Below, one piece after another: positions 52,301 to 64,000 of a stretch of DNA of 64,000 nt; within the stretch, counting starts at the first letter, position 1; every line of letters begins with the position of its first letter. The notes under the pieces were generated by a model. The model did not search any database and was not told where the DNA came from. It worked only from the letters and a program-made list of their open reading frames with translations. The position numbers were made by a program, and so were the translations under genes. This DNA is from Fasciolopsis buskii (lineage: Eukaryota; Platyhelminthes; Trematoda; Plagiorchiida; Fasciolidae), in the NCBI GenBank assembly GCA_008360955.1, contig LUCM01001756.1, positions 236,626 through 300,625 of the forward strand, read 5' to 3'.

Positions 52301-53370
52301 GGGTGTCGAACTCCCACCGCCACATTGTTGGCTATGTTGCATGGCCGCGATTTGACTGGCCTCGTCATGAACGGTGCGCATTCACGTCTGTATTCAATAT
52401 GTATGTGCATGTACAACAGTTGGTTGTATTTGCCGGTTCGTCCGCCTTTTGGCGGTCATGGGGCAGTAGGAAGATTTACGTTATTCGCCTCATGTGTTGT
52501 ATCACCGCGACGACGACAGATAGCCCGCTCCACCACCATCACCACGTGCTTAGTAGGTGTGATGTGGGCAGCAAAAGGGGTGCAGAGTTCGATAAGCTCA
52601 CGATAGGAGGGGCATGCGTGTACGCAATTCAATTTATGGGACAAGTTGACAGAGCCGTAAAGTCGCACGGACAAGCCAACGCAACATGAGATGAGCGGGT
52701 AGATCCATTCTCCCCTCTGTGAACAGTGACCGTCTGTTCAAACAGGCCGAAGCGACATCTGCCTCATTCAGTTTGCTGCCCAGCTGTGCTTGCTTGTATC
52801 TCAGATGTTCCGCTAGCTGTCAGGTTAGCATGGAGCGGTAGTAGGCCAATGGTATCTGAATATGGTCCAAAATTTTTAATGTGATGGAAACCGAAGAACT
52901 TGTACTTCCCAAAGTTTGTACCAATTCATTTACATCCGTTTTTCGAATACAAAATACTACCAGTGACCGAAACGTAAGAGGCAGTTATTCGCAGATCCTG
53001 TTCAGTTAAAGCGAATTTGAACGTTTATCCGGATAACGGTTCTGCAGTTCATGTACACTCATTCAATTAATTATGAAGTATTGTAGAATATCTTAACGGT
53101 ATCAAAACTGAGTAGTTTTGTAAGTAGGTTCGAATCCCAATGAGGCAGTGTTTCAACATTCGCATTCGTTTATTAATTCACCCTGCGTCACAGGAAACAT
53201 TAAAACGAGCATTTTAGCTGCCTTGAAATGTCGTTACTGAGCACATCTCTAAAATGAGTTTCTAACACGGAAACAGAAACTAGTTGTAAGCTCTCCATCC
53301 TAGTGAATACAGTGTTACCGGAAAATACGGTGTGACCTACTCAAAAGTGGTTAAAAATACAAAATTCCTC
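49386..53370. other. intergenic region including a GC-rich block at 52180-52720
   Basis: No gene recognised. At about 52180-52720 the base composition rises sharply and long frames are open on both strands (52253-52606 and 52303-52689 plus, 52088-52381 and 52456-52674 minus). These overlap each other and cannot all be real. The block may be a non-coding transposon segment such as a retroelement UTR. A B box GGTTCGAATCC lies at 53127-53137 without other tRNA features. Confidence 0.4.
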
Positions 53371-53508
53371 GACGTAAGAAGTGCGTCGAGAAATCGATGC
53401 ACCGTGAATTGGTTTTTATTGTGGGTGACATGATGTTAATAACACAACGTTGTTGGTAGATGTGATTCGTCAACGTGTCGGCTATCCATGGTAGTCGGTT
53501 ACCTTTCA
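53371..53508 (+). repeat. degenerate copy of the Penelope-like palindrome family
   Basis: Similar to the reverse complement of 26247-26399. Shared blocks are GACGTAAGAAGTG, AAATCGATGC, TTGGTTTTTATTGTG and GTTGTTGGTAGATGT, then a diverged GTCAACGTGTCGGCTA. Only one arm is present. The helix and GAAAC motif are mutated. Confidence 0.75.
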
Positions 53509-56500
53509 AACCGCGGACTGAAACTTCTCGTCTAGATGACTTGATAAATAACCGTTGGTTTCAAATCTGCGGTATTTTTATGGTGTAGATTTTAATCCTC
53601 ACTGTAATAAAAAAAAATTTGACGTATAACCTCTTGCTTCGTGGGATCGGTTCATCCGTTTCATCATATCAAGTGCACGAATTTGTCAGCATATCGAGTT
53701 CGGTCACTATAATTATTAGGCATGAATTTCACGATCTGAATCCCAAACAGTCATGTTTTTGTATTCAGCATCATACTTTTTTCTCGACTTGTTGAAATCG
53801 ACCAACAGCGCACATTGATATGACAATAAATAGATATCTAATTGAGAATATGACTTTACTGACACATACTGCCATCTTCCATTCGGTTGGTCTATCGCAA
53901 TGTAGCTCACTTGCTTGGATATTTGTTTCCCTAACTGCAAATGATGCACTGCACATCAAGGTGATATTTGAATACTTGTCTGGTTATTTCCCATGCAACA
54001 GTAAACTGCAAATCGCGAAAAATCCGTCCTTATCCACACAAATAGAGGGTCTTTGCGACAATTCTTTGGTTTAGTTGAAAACATGTTAGTCGTACCAAAC
54101 GTGGTCCTGCTTGATGTCCGCACACAACAACCTTTAGCGGTGTACCCATTAAACAAGCGTCGAGGCGATTAGACCATATCAGTTAGGTTTTCATCTTTTC
54201 CAGAAATGATTGATATCAGCTGTTTGTTGTATTTGATAGAAAAATTCACAATTAAAGCAAGTTCAGCAATCGAAACCTGTGGTAACTAAACATAAACACG
54301 CTGCAAAAGTACGTTTGCTTATCGGTTTCCCGAAGGATGTTTGGTTTTAACGCATTACTTTGACCTATTCCCACATGAAAGGCAGACTGTCAGAAACAGT
54401 GGTCTTCACACTTTAGTTGTTAGGTATTACCTTAACATTTTCACACTAATTATTGCGGAGTTTTGTTTAACATCAAAACATCAAATTTTCACAACCTCTG
54501 ATCATCCCGAAATGGACACTTGGATAATGTCATCACCGTATTATCCTCATGGGACTGATGGTTGCATAAACCGGTTGCTCTGCCTCGAAAAACTAAAAAA
54601 ACATTGAATTCTTGTTGAGTGAATCACAAGTAAAATTTAGTTGAACAAACAATGCTACTGAGACTGTCACTGTTCTACGCAACTATCTGTATGGCACGAT
54701 TTTCTTTCTGGTTTATTGTTAATTATAACAAGTTCCGATACTTCGGTATTTCTGGAAAATAGGCACAATCACTGAAGAACTGAACTTGCCGTTTCAAGTT
54801 CGCAAGTTTGTTTCTTACACAGCAAACATTTGAGTAAGCAGCGGGTATCAAGAGGACCATGGGGAATTGGAGAAACGATGCATGGTAGAAAGCTATTTTT
54901 CTGGCGTCTCCTCAGCGTCGTCAGTTGGCTTTCCTAATCTTTGTTTAGTTGTGAGAATGGTGCCGCACGGTTTCCAAAGAACTACCTCAGGGTCCCGTGC
55001 CGCGAACCTCCGGTCAAAACCAAACCTGCGGGGTAGTAAGAGAAAGCAGTGTTCGCAAGCCCTTTTGATCCTTGCAGACCAAGGATTAGCTGTACCCAAA
55101 ATCTACGTAGAGCTGCTCTTCTAAGTTACAATGAATAAAAAACAGGATTGCGACCCTGTTAATTGACGAGTCACATATTCCGCTTCACTGTCCCGACCAG
55201 CAGGTACGTGACATAAACCTAGGCATAAACCCACCGCACTGCTAGCACAGTTGTTTGATGCGATCGACTGCTAATTTGGGGAGCATGAGAATTCATGGCT
55301 GAAAACCAAACAGACGATTTTCCCCGTCTACTCACGGCCATTATGAATATTCAGTAGTATAACAAAATGCAGGATAATGGAAACAAATGTCAGATATTTG
55401 CTGAGTTGTGCTCGTTGTTATTATCCATTTGGGATGACCTTGAAGTATTTCGAACCTTGTTACTGTACGGTAGAATGTTCAAAATTTCCTTTAGTACATT
55501 TGTTATCCTCTACGACTGTGGTCGGTAATATTTTGCACGACAGACATCCAAAATTTCCATGCTGTATGTAAAGCAGAGGTGTGGTTCCGGTAGAAAATGT
55601 TGTATGCACCACAAATTTCATGGCCAATTAGGATGACTTCTTCTAGGAGTTCTGTCTAGACAAGGTCGAAAATTGGCAGAATGATATATACACGGGATGC
55701 AGAAACAATGAAAATCGTCCATTGCAATTCATCACCTACGGTTTAAGGATTGTGCCCCATGAATTTATTCTTTCGGGCTCCAAAGAAAGTAATAACAAAC
55801 AGTAGGATATTCCCTTGGCATTGCCTATCCCGATGCGTACTGCTAATGGTGCCCCCTTCCAATTTACTGCCAAAATAAACAACTGCTTCCCCACTCACCC
55901 ACAGCACATGAAATGTGAGAGGAAGTTCGGTACAGTGTGCCATACACGGGAATGCGCGATAATTAAAACAACGTTGGCGATGGAATTAGAATTTGGCTCA
56001 CGTTTCAGCAAAAAACAAATCATTTTCATGACAACTTTCAGTTTACCGAGACACTCGCTTCTTATTAGTTGCACTGACAGAACTACATTTTATATGTATA
56101 TTTCTCTCGAAAGGCAATACATGACCTTTTCGTTTTTCATCATTTGAAACTCTACCGAAAAAGGGAGAAGAACTGAGTCAAGTTCTTCTGTTCGTTTACT
56201 GTTAGTGTCCATCTTGTGATAGTATGGCTGCCGCATATCAGAACAGCCAAGAACCTTATGCAAAAGGAAAGATTTGAACGCTGTGGTTACGTCTTTTTGG
56301 AAGCCAGTTTCCAATAAACGACAGTTGGTCAAAAATTTCGAAACTTACTACTAAATAACACCATATTTTAAATGTATTTTGAGTAGCAGTGCGTGCAACT
56401 ATACTCCCCGGAATTGTCTCGTCTCAAAACCCTACTCTTCTCATTTAATTATCTCTTCCACATGTAAATGACCGTTCGCGGTTGCACGCAAATTCCATTG

Positions 56501-57330
56501 CTATCGATTCAGGCAAAAGTTTAACTCAAATTTAGCGAGAAATAGTTAAGAAATGGTTTCTTACAGGAGAATGCGCAGCCACCTAGCCCCCCTAAATGGT
56601 GCTTATAGGTCAGTCCCTCTACTTCCTCGGGAAACTCTAAAGCAATTGTTAAATAAGTTAGTTGCAATCTTGATTAAGATTTACCGCGGACGTGGTGAAA
56701 AATTTCTTGAAAATCCTACTCTGAGAGCCCAGTTATTACAATAGAATCTCCCAAAACCGAAGCTTCAATTTGCAGACAGTCGAAAAGATAACCGAATAAT
56801 AATTTGTTCATCAGAATTCGAATATAAACGCCTAGGTTGGAAAATCTCAGTGGTCTGCAATTTTTCGAAAAGAAACTTAGCTCCTCTCCAGCTTTGAACA
56901 GTTGAGGGTGATTAGGTAGTGTTTATTACCCAATTAATTATTAGCAGTTGAAGTTTGCCATATATACCAACCTTTTCACCAGCGTGTAGTGAAGACGTTC
57001 TCTTTGGTATACTCGTCAAGTTTCGCCTTCAATGTCTACTCAACTTTCTGTCACCCTAAATACAACGCAGTTTCGTCCTGACAAACGGAGCACACATTGG
57101 TTGATTGTGTGGGGAAAACAATGAAGTATACCTTTTGAACTAATAGAGCTTCGAAGTTTCCAGTTTCTTTTGCAACTTCGGAATTCCTGCTTTTGATACG
57201 CATGATTGAATGGCAGACTCCTGGACAGATATATAATTAACCGTGAACGGAAAAAAAACACGAGCAATAGCAGCTTGTGAGTATGGCAACCAAAATACGC
57301 ATTAGCTGTTTTGTACCGCATTTCCATCTA
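53509..57330. other. intergenic region, no gene recognised
   Basis: AT-rich with short ORFs up to 110 codons, without motifs. Nothing supports a gene. Confidence 0.45.
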
Positions 57331-58460
57331 CTATGCATACTTGGGTACAATAATCCACCTTTCAGCTTCGCTTATCAAGACGGCTTCGGGATGATGTAGG
57401 TCATAAACAAAACTCGATTGCCTTTCGATTGGAGGGTGAAAGGCTGAACCTCGTTTAGATTGCGACACTGATAGCTCAACCCGAAGCGTTTCTCGGGCTG
57501 ACCCGTAAACCTCATTTGTCCTACGATGCGCCCATGCTCTCAGGACGCTCGCCGTTTTACCAGCGATGAAGAAAGATATAACTGCAATGCCGATATGGGA
57601 GAAGCGGGACGCGATTAGATCCACCGTCGGGTGGGGTGTACCAGCCTGCCTGTTACTGGGCTGGAGCAGACTACCCGTATTAGGGTTCAGCACGCAAATC
57701 TGGCGTGAAACGAAGAAAACGAACATTTGCGGACTAATTTACGATGCCAGGTCGCCATAGATCGCCAGGTCGGAACTGGTAGCATCAGGCTTAAACACAC
57801 AACCCAGTGGACTGGTGGTAAGACTTACCATTTCCGACGAGCCAGAATCGATGATATCACTAGGTTCAAGATTTATACTATTTTGAAAGTGAGATAAAAC
57901 GTCTGACGAAAAGACTCTTCCGTCTAATGAAAGATCGCTCAGTTTGATGGTAACTCGAACACACCCAAAATTGGATGAGAAAAACCTTCCTTTATAGAAG
58001 AAAAGCTTTTATAAGAAAGCTGTGATATTGTTCACTGTTGTTCTGTTAGCAAGGAGGAGCTGATGTTGTTTGGCAAAGTTGAAAGGAAGTAACCCATCAT
58101 GTGCTTGAACTTCCATCCACCTTTTTCAACAGTAAAATGAAGTTTTCCAATGCTAGTAGTTATGCGTGTTTGACAGCACCGTATACATGGATTTTGAGGT
58201 CGTGATAAATATTTACTTTGGCTCGGGAAGGAATTGAATGAATCTGGTTGCCATCAGTAATGCCTGTGTGATTCCAACTTCTGAATGAGGTAAAATGATA
58301 AGTACTCGTATTGCAAGATTCCGTTTGCATATAACCTCTGTTAATATAAAGTGGGAAGGCAACGTGACGCATGCGAGAGAAAGTCAAATCTGGTCTGTCA
58401 ACTAGATACCTTGTGTGCTTGGGTTCAGACCTCGTATCTAGCACAACTGCTCGCACCAAT
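57331..58460 (-). other. GC-richer block with open frames, possible transposon fragment
   Basis: 57331-57726 is an uninterrupted 131-codon minus-strand frame in a block clearly richer in G+C than its neighbours. 58160-58459 is a second open frame (99 codons) on the same strand. The first contains a hydrophobic stretch (HIGIAVISFFIAGK) and basic/polar segments but no motif I can name. They may be remnants of one retroelement (for example its 5' part) or host exons. I cannot decide from sequence alone. Confidence 0.25.
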
Positions 58461-59140
58461 TCTTAGTTGATCTCAGTCAGCCTAACCGTAGACAAGACAG
58501 CGAAAAAGGTAATTGTGTTGATAAGTACTCTGCTGTATGTCATAAAACAAAAAAGATTAGAGGTATGCTCTGATATTGCCCCGTCAATCGTTGATGTGCC
58601 CCATCACCCATTCTTTATTCCCAGCTCCCACTAACTCAAGTGAGTGAAAATAAGTCGCGCATTGTGAAAATTCGTTTATCGGACTAAAACAAATCACTTA
58701 TATTTGTTTTCTATAATCAGTATCCAGTGATCGATCATTCCTCTGGGTAATTCGGCCGTTCCTTTCAGTTGATCGACTGAAATAAGTAGCACGATGTTAC
58801 CGCAGTTGTCCTGATCCTTGATCAGGATAATGAATATGACAATTCGTTAACCACGCTTCACTTTTGACCTGGACAGTAGTCCGAAAATGTCTCACTCTTA
58901 CGGAATCCGAGGTTGATTCCTGAAGAAACCACTACTCTTAATTCAGCTGATGACCCGTGAAACTCACTCATTGTTAATCAGGTCTTTGGTTTACGCAACA
59001 ACATGCATTCCCTGGGGCCCCGCACAAATATGACTGGAAGCCATAAAAAAGGGAGATTTAGGCAACACTGAGGTCATAAAATAATGAAATTGCTTACATT
59101 TAAACCCATCAATCTAGGTGAGATAAATGGTGAATTGTGA

Positions 59141-59164
59141 AATATATATTATATATTATATATA
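59141..59164. repeat. interrupted (AT)n array
   Basis: 24 bp of AT/ATT repeats preceded by TTGTGAA, the same left flank as two other arrays in the window. Confidence 0.88.
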
Positions 59165-62100
59165 ACTGAAAACGTCTGAACTTCTCATCCTCCCTAGTGT
59201 CTATCCCAAATCGGTCTTCGATAAAGACTGGTAGTAAGCACGTTTTGTGAATGCATAAACTGTGTTGATCTGGGAGGTTTCATGTGGCCACCCAGCGTCC
59301 CCATTTCCAAATCACCCCCGACTTAAGCAAATACATAGCATACACTCACAAAACATGGCGACTCCTTTCCATTGAGGAGCATGAGGGTAATTCTTCCTCC
59401 GAGGTATCATCAGCTAAGCGAAAGTATGTTGAATGACGTTCTGCACGCATGGTACAATGCCAAACTCCACAAAACTTTCATCATGGATACCTTTCATTCT
59501 ATCTATTTCCATTAAGATAGTTGATTTTCTCCTTGTGATTCTTCAACACTGCTCACTTTCTAATTCAGATAAAACAGAGCAATTTTTAACCCACAGCACT
59601 CGCAGATAGACTGAATCTGTACTGGGTGTCCAGGTGGAAAAACAACCATTGGCTGCAGATTTTTCCTGTCGGAGGTACCTAAACATTTCGCATTTTTTGC
59701 TTCGACCTTGCGAAACAACACGTTTTCAAGACTACCAAAAGCAGAAAGACTTTCCGCTCTCATTCATAGGTTATCCCGTATCGTTCATATCTGCGGCAAT
59801 AATCGCGGTTTTAGAAATAGACTTCTGGATATGAGAAATCAAAGTAAAAGGTTATTGCAAGCAAATAAGTGTAATGCATTGATTTCAATTTGACCAACGA
59901 GTCAACATCGGTGTTGAACTAAAAATAAACACGGTCTATTTTATCAAGACATTATTTTCGGTGATTTATTTGCACCCAGTTCGATATTTGTGAAGCCAAC
60001 TTGCTTCGTTAATTCTCCATTATCTCCCAAAACAACCGATTAAGCAACTGAAGTGACTCCGTCTCATCGGTTATCAAAAAGCCGATAACATTCATCTCCA
60101 GGGGCAAGTAAATTTTCATATAACTTCCAAGTTTTTGTGATTTTGAGCGATTGGTCGTCATCGTTCCTCCCCGGAAGCTTATAGAATTAAAACTCATCGT
60201 GACGCTCTGCTATCGATAATCTATGGCTATTTGATTTACTTCACTCAGTTCCGAGATCTCAGGTCACCATTGTGCCAGTTCCTTATTTTTACCAGGAAAC
60301 CGTTGATTTAGTAAAGTGAATTTTACCTTTGGCTTTTTGCCAAAGAAGAAAGAAAAGCAATTTGAAGACAAATCACAATGACTGTTGTCTAAGCTGTTCG
60401 GCGAGATAAAGAATACTTGATTAATGTCATGCGATATCAGTTAATAGGTGGTAAGTCATGCACACCCCGGCTTAGCAACAGTACTCGATAAGGACTGCAC
60501 GCGACTCGTTAGATAGGATTTATGTTGTCTCTGTCCGACGTTCACAGTGATTTCCGCACTCACCACAAGTCTAATTTGGCAGAAATGGTCGCGAGCGAAG
60601 TGTTGCTGACTTAACCTGAATAGAAGGTCAATTGTTCGCCACTTTGACAATGACCAGTGGGGTTTACGCTACCATGAGTTGAGTGATTTCTTAAACATGC
60701 ATTTTGGGATGGAGACAACCATGGTAGTAAATTGTCGCTCACAAATTATAACACTGAAATTGAATCTAGAGTATCTGACTCAAAATCAGATGCTGAGGAA
60801 GACATAATCAATAGGAAGATACTAAACTGTAAAAATCTCCTTTTGAAAATACGTCAGCTTTTATTTAAGCAGTCATAATGCGTCCACTTCGGAGATCCCT
60901 TTCGGACGTTTACATGTTGTCTATGTCACGCTGCACTGTTATCCTCAGCTATAATTTTTGTGCATTTTCTACAGATAAAGGGCATGCTAATTACTGTGAT
61001 GGGAGCTTCCTATTAGCAACAGTGAACACCCTCAGGGACTGAGAACAGTTCAGGGTATGACATTCCACACTTCACTAAATAGATACAAAAGTAAAAATCC
61101 CTTGACTCTAGTGATACACGCATGAATAAGATTTGAGCTTCAGTGCCACATGCACTCGACCAGATGAGATGGGATGCCACACCGCAATCGCTTCAACGTT
61201 GCCAAATCCGTCAAAATTTATTTCACGTGACTTTATTAGTTTCACAAGAAGCGGGAAAATGTGTGCTCCAGGGTAAGCAGCATCCTTTTCCTCATGGTCA
61301 GATTTGCACAATGACTACAAATACACTCAAAATATCTGTCTTCAGCAGGATTTCCTGCCTTCAGTCTCATTCAGTATTCAGCAGAGCAAAGGATATTCCC
61401 TGTATTATTTTCCACATCGGAGTCTCATTGACATCTATCTTCAATCGCTTGTTAGACTTAACTCAGTGCATTACTTTTGAGAAGAGTTGCAGAAGTCACA
61501 GAACCAATGGCTGAGTATATTTTTACTCATGGTTAGAACTATTTCAGAAACTGTTGCTTACGTACAAACATTACTATCATGGATCTGGATGATGTGTTCG
61601 GCCTGGGACACCTTGTCGATCAAGTATAGGTACTTGCTGAAGGTCGTTCGGGTGGCAGTTCTCGGTTTGCCAGCTAACAGGGAGACGTGCAATGTAAAAG
61701 AAATGGAAATATCCCGGAATGAATGAGTCTGATCAAAGCAATGAAAACCTTACATCAAGTCCTTGCGAGGTGGTGCTCTTGCCTGATTCATTTTTCGCTA
61801 CTTTTAATTTGGATATAATTTTCAGATATTGTAATGTTTTCATGTGTGCATAAAATACCCATGTGACATTTTACTTAAGATCTTTCTATTTTTCTTTAGC
61901 TCCCCGTGGGGTCTAATCCATTTGCTTCATATTTAGTTTAAATGCTTCGCTAAACGTCATTCCTACGCTACTATTTTTAGTTCATTTATAGGAAATTGTA
62001 TTCTGTTTTCTCTACTACTTCACCAAAATCAGTCCAATTTTTGAACCTCTGAAACAACCTGCCAGTAGGCTGGAAACTCTGATAAATGACTACCTAAATC

Positions 62101-62610
62101 TCAAGATCATGTTGAATTCTGCCACAGATTTATTGCGGAAAATGGGAATTTTCCACTCCAGGTCCGGCACACGAACTGGATGGGGAAATTCTGAAAAACA
62201 CTAAAAAGACCCACTGCATAAACTCCTCGTAAAAGCTCTTGGTGGGTGCAGGATATGGTCAACTTATTTTGTTGGCATTAGTCGTGGCTAAAATCTGTCA
62301 TTTCTGGGCGTACTTCCTTCCCAGGTGAATGAAACCGAATTAACACACTGGTTGATGTATTTCAAGAACAGCAGATTTGACATTTTCAGAGTCGGAATTG
62401 CCAAAATTATTCTGGCTGTTTAGATATAATCATACCTTTTCGAAAATGGATAAACCAAATAATTTAGAACCTTCGGTTAATTCTCACTTTCTTCCACAGC
62501 TCATTGTGGGACATCATTAGTTTTGTCTACAGTTGTTCAACTGGTTCACAACATTCAGCTGAAATGCCACAGTCCGATAGTTTTTGAGGAAGCTGCACTA
62601 CCCCAGTGTG

Positions 62611-62612
<2 letters not shown>

Positions 62613-62651
<39 letters not shown>
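62613..62651. repeat. (AT)n microsatellite
   Basis: 39 bp of perfect AT repeat, the longest here, preceded by GTGTGAA. Confidence 0.95.
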
Positions 62652-62653
<2 letters not shown>

Positions 62654-63285
62654 CTTTCCATGCATAGATAAAGATTGAATACTTATTAGTATGCAGGAAA
62701 AAATTCTTCCACATCGTCTATGACATGCCAGTCAAGGTGACATGCAATCCTTAAGACAGTGCTGTACGCTGTTTTATTCCAATTCGATTAGTCACAAGGA
62801 AAACAACCCACAGGTCGACACCCTTTCTGCCACCCGGAACGATTTGACTACTTGTAAGTAGCAACATTCTTACCCACACTTTATCCCGGTACCAAAGAAC
62901 AAGTGACAAATGGAACGACTCCCGTTAATGATTTGCGTAACCCGATTCTACTGTTCCTTTAGGTTACTTGGTTACGACTTTATCTTTCACCTGCAACAGT
63001 ACTAGGATGTATTTTGGAAAGCATAAGAAGACTCGTGACTGGTATTCATCATCTAGAATCAATTAAAATCTTTTAGATTTCTTTTTAATCCATATAACAA
63101 ACGTGTCGTTTGCCATGTCAATAGTTTGAACGATGATTTGCCAGGAACCATAAACAATTTGAACAAAATAATCCCTGCTTTACTTTCTCCCTCAAAAGTC
63201 GAGCAGAGCGGTGACACAAAGCAATCTCCATGAGCACTCGTTTTCAAGCCAAACAGAAGAAAACAAGGACTTGCTAGTCTTTACT

Positions 63286-63392
63286 GGGAATGATATTATG
63301 ATAATAACACTGCACTGTTGGCAGATATACTACGCCAAAGTTTCGACTACTGTGAGCAGTCTTTCTCAAGGCAAGTATTTTGATCGTAAAAC
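63286..63392 (+). repeat. degenerate copy of the Penelope-like palindrome family
   Basis: Similar to the left arm 26141-26243. Shared blocks are AATAACAC, GTTGGCAGAT, TTTCGACTACTGTGAGCAGT and CTTTCTCAAGGCAAG. A single arm. The helix-forming stretch is weakly kept (GACTACTGTGAGCAGTC). Unique DNA follows after about 63392. Confidence 0.8.
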
Positions 63393-64000
63393 TTTCTAAA
63401 ATGTTCAAAGGCCTGCAGCCGCCGCCAAAACTCAGGCATCTTTAGCATAGGAGCAGTAAGTCATGCAATGGCCGCACGTCGTAAGTCCGGATCCAAGAAC
63501 AGGGAAATGGATCCGTCCCAGTTCAAATAACTGTTAAACAATTGAAAAAGTGAACGCATGGTTCACAATTCCCAATGAAAGGATTCCACTCACTTGATGA
63601 TGAAAGAATCGACCCGGCTAATAAGAAGACACTGCTTGATCAATGTGCTTCGTGCTGAATAATTTATGATTAAAAAAACAAGTTGGCAAGCAAGCACGTT
63701 TTCAGTGAGTCATGCTCATGCCATTACATGACTATATATTTGGAGATATTTTCTTCAAGAGGGATTGGATTATTCAGATAAAAATATGAGTGGGGAAGGG
63801 ATTTGTAGTGTTACGTGCATAATCTGAATACACAAGAATGTGTTGTGTTAATTGTTTTGTTGTCTGGGGTTTGCATTGGGACGGAGAGTGGGCCAGGAGA
63901 GTTGAAGCGCAACCACAAATTGTTTTTGAGCGCACAGTGGAGGATTGTGAAGACGGATCTTGACAGTTTCTGTAGTGCTCAAGAGACGACACTTTGCCAA
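63393..64000. other. window end, no gene recognised
   Basis: A short GC-rich patch (CCTGCAGCCGCCGCC, about 63411) then AT-rich DNA. The last minus-strand ORF is 72 codons and without motifs. Confidence 0.4.

Larger units (their letters stand above)
58461..63285. other. intergenic region, no gene recognised
   Basis: AT-rich and stop-rich, with two (AT)n arrays (59141-59164 and 62613-62651). The longest ORF is 123 codons (61143-61514, plus) and looks random. Confidence 0.45.

Noticed and set aside
53127..53137. Perfect pol III B box GGTTCGAATCC
   Set aside because: No A box, acceptor or anticodon arm can be fitted around it; at most a SINE relic.
58948..58966. CTGATGACCCGTGAAAC, resembling a hammerhead core
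   Set aside because: The segment between CTGATGA and GAAA is too short to form helix II, and no helices I/III were found.
1..64000. CRISPR arrays, rRNA genes, bacterial operons, Hox-linked microRNA mir-10
   Set aside because: None of the expected repeats or seed sequences was found.

Overview
The window looks like a gene-poor, repeat-rich piece of a metazoan nuclear genome, most probably from a parasitic flatworm (digenean trematode-like). Three things point that way: a single lophotrochozoan-type Hox gene of the Lox4 kind, a decayed RTE-like non-LTR retrotransposon of a type common in trematode genomes, and Penelope-like terminal repeats. The species is inferred, not read directly. The background is AT-rich. 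There are no operons, rRNA genes, phage or CRISPR arrays.

The only protein-coding gene I can support firmly is the Hox gene on the minus strand. Exon 1 (36705-37872) encodes residues 1-389 and ends just after a variant hexapeptide, IWPWM. Exon 2 (8830-9653) encodes the homeodomain (9457-9636, residues 396-455), a UbdA-like extension (QQIKELNDE) and an acidic C-terminal tail. The two join in frame (phase 1, GTAAGT donor, TTCTCAG acceptor) to give a predicted 663-residue transcription factor. The intron between them is 27,051 bp, so the gene covers about 29 kb. A possible poly(A) signal lies at 8609-8614.

Layout: 1-8608 is 3' intergenic DNA with an (AT)n array and a 317-bp foldback element (7117-7433). 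The intron holds a tRNA-like/SINE head (9839-9926), two identical 535-bp direct repeats about 10 kb apart (12949-13483 and 23029-23562) that resemble LTRs, a 76-bp tandem duplication ending in (AT)n (19490-19641), a near-perfect 109-bp-arm palindrome flanked by a 13-bp target-site duplication (26123-26460, Penelope-like), and two exon-like open stretches of unknown status. 37873-38220 is the probable 5' UTR and promoter-proximal region, with a 100-codon upstream ORF.

From 38220 to 64000 no host gene is visible. This flank carries the RTE-like remnant (41870-44690, minus), two more degenerate copies of the palindrome family (53371-53508 and 63286-63392), several (AT)n arrays and a few GC-richer blocks of unknown nature. 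No second Hox gene lies within 26 kb upstream or 8.8 kb downstream. This agrees with the dispersed Hox clusters reported for schistosomes.
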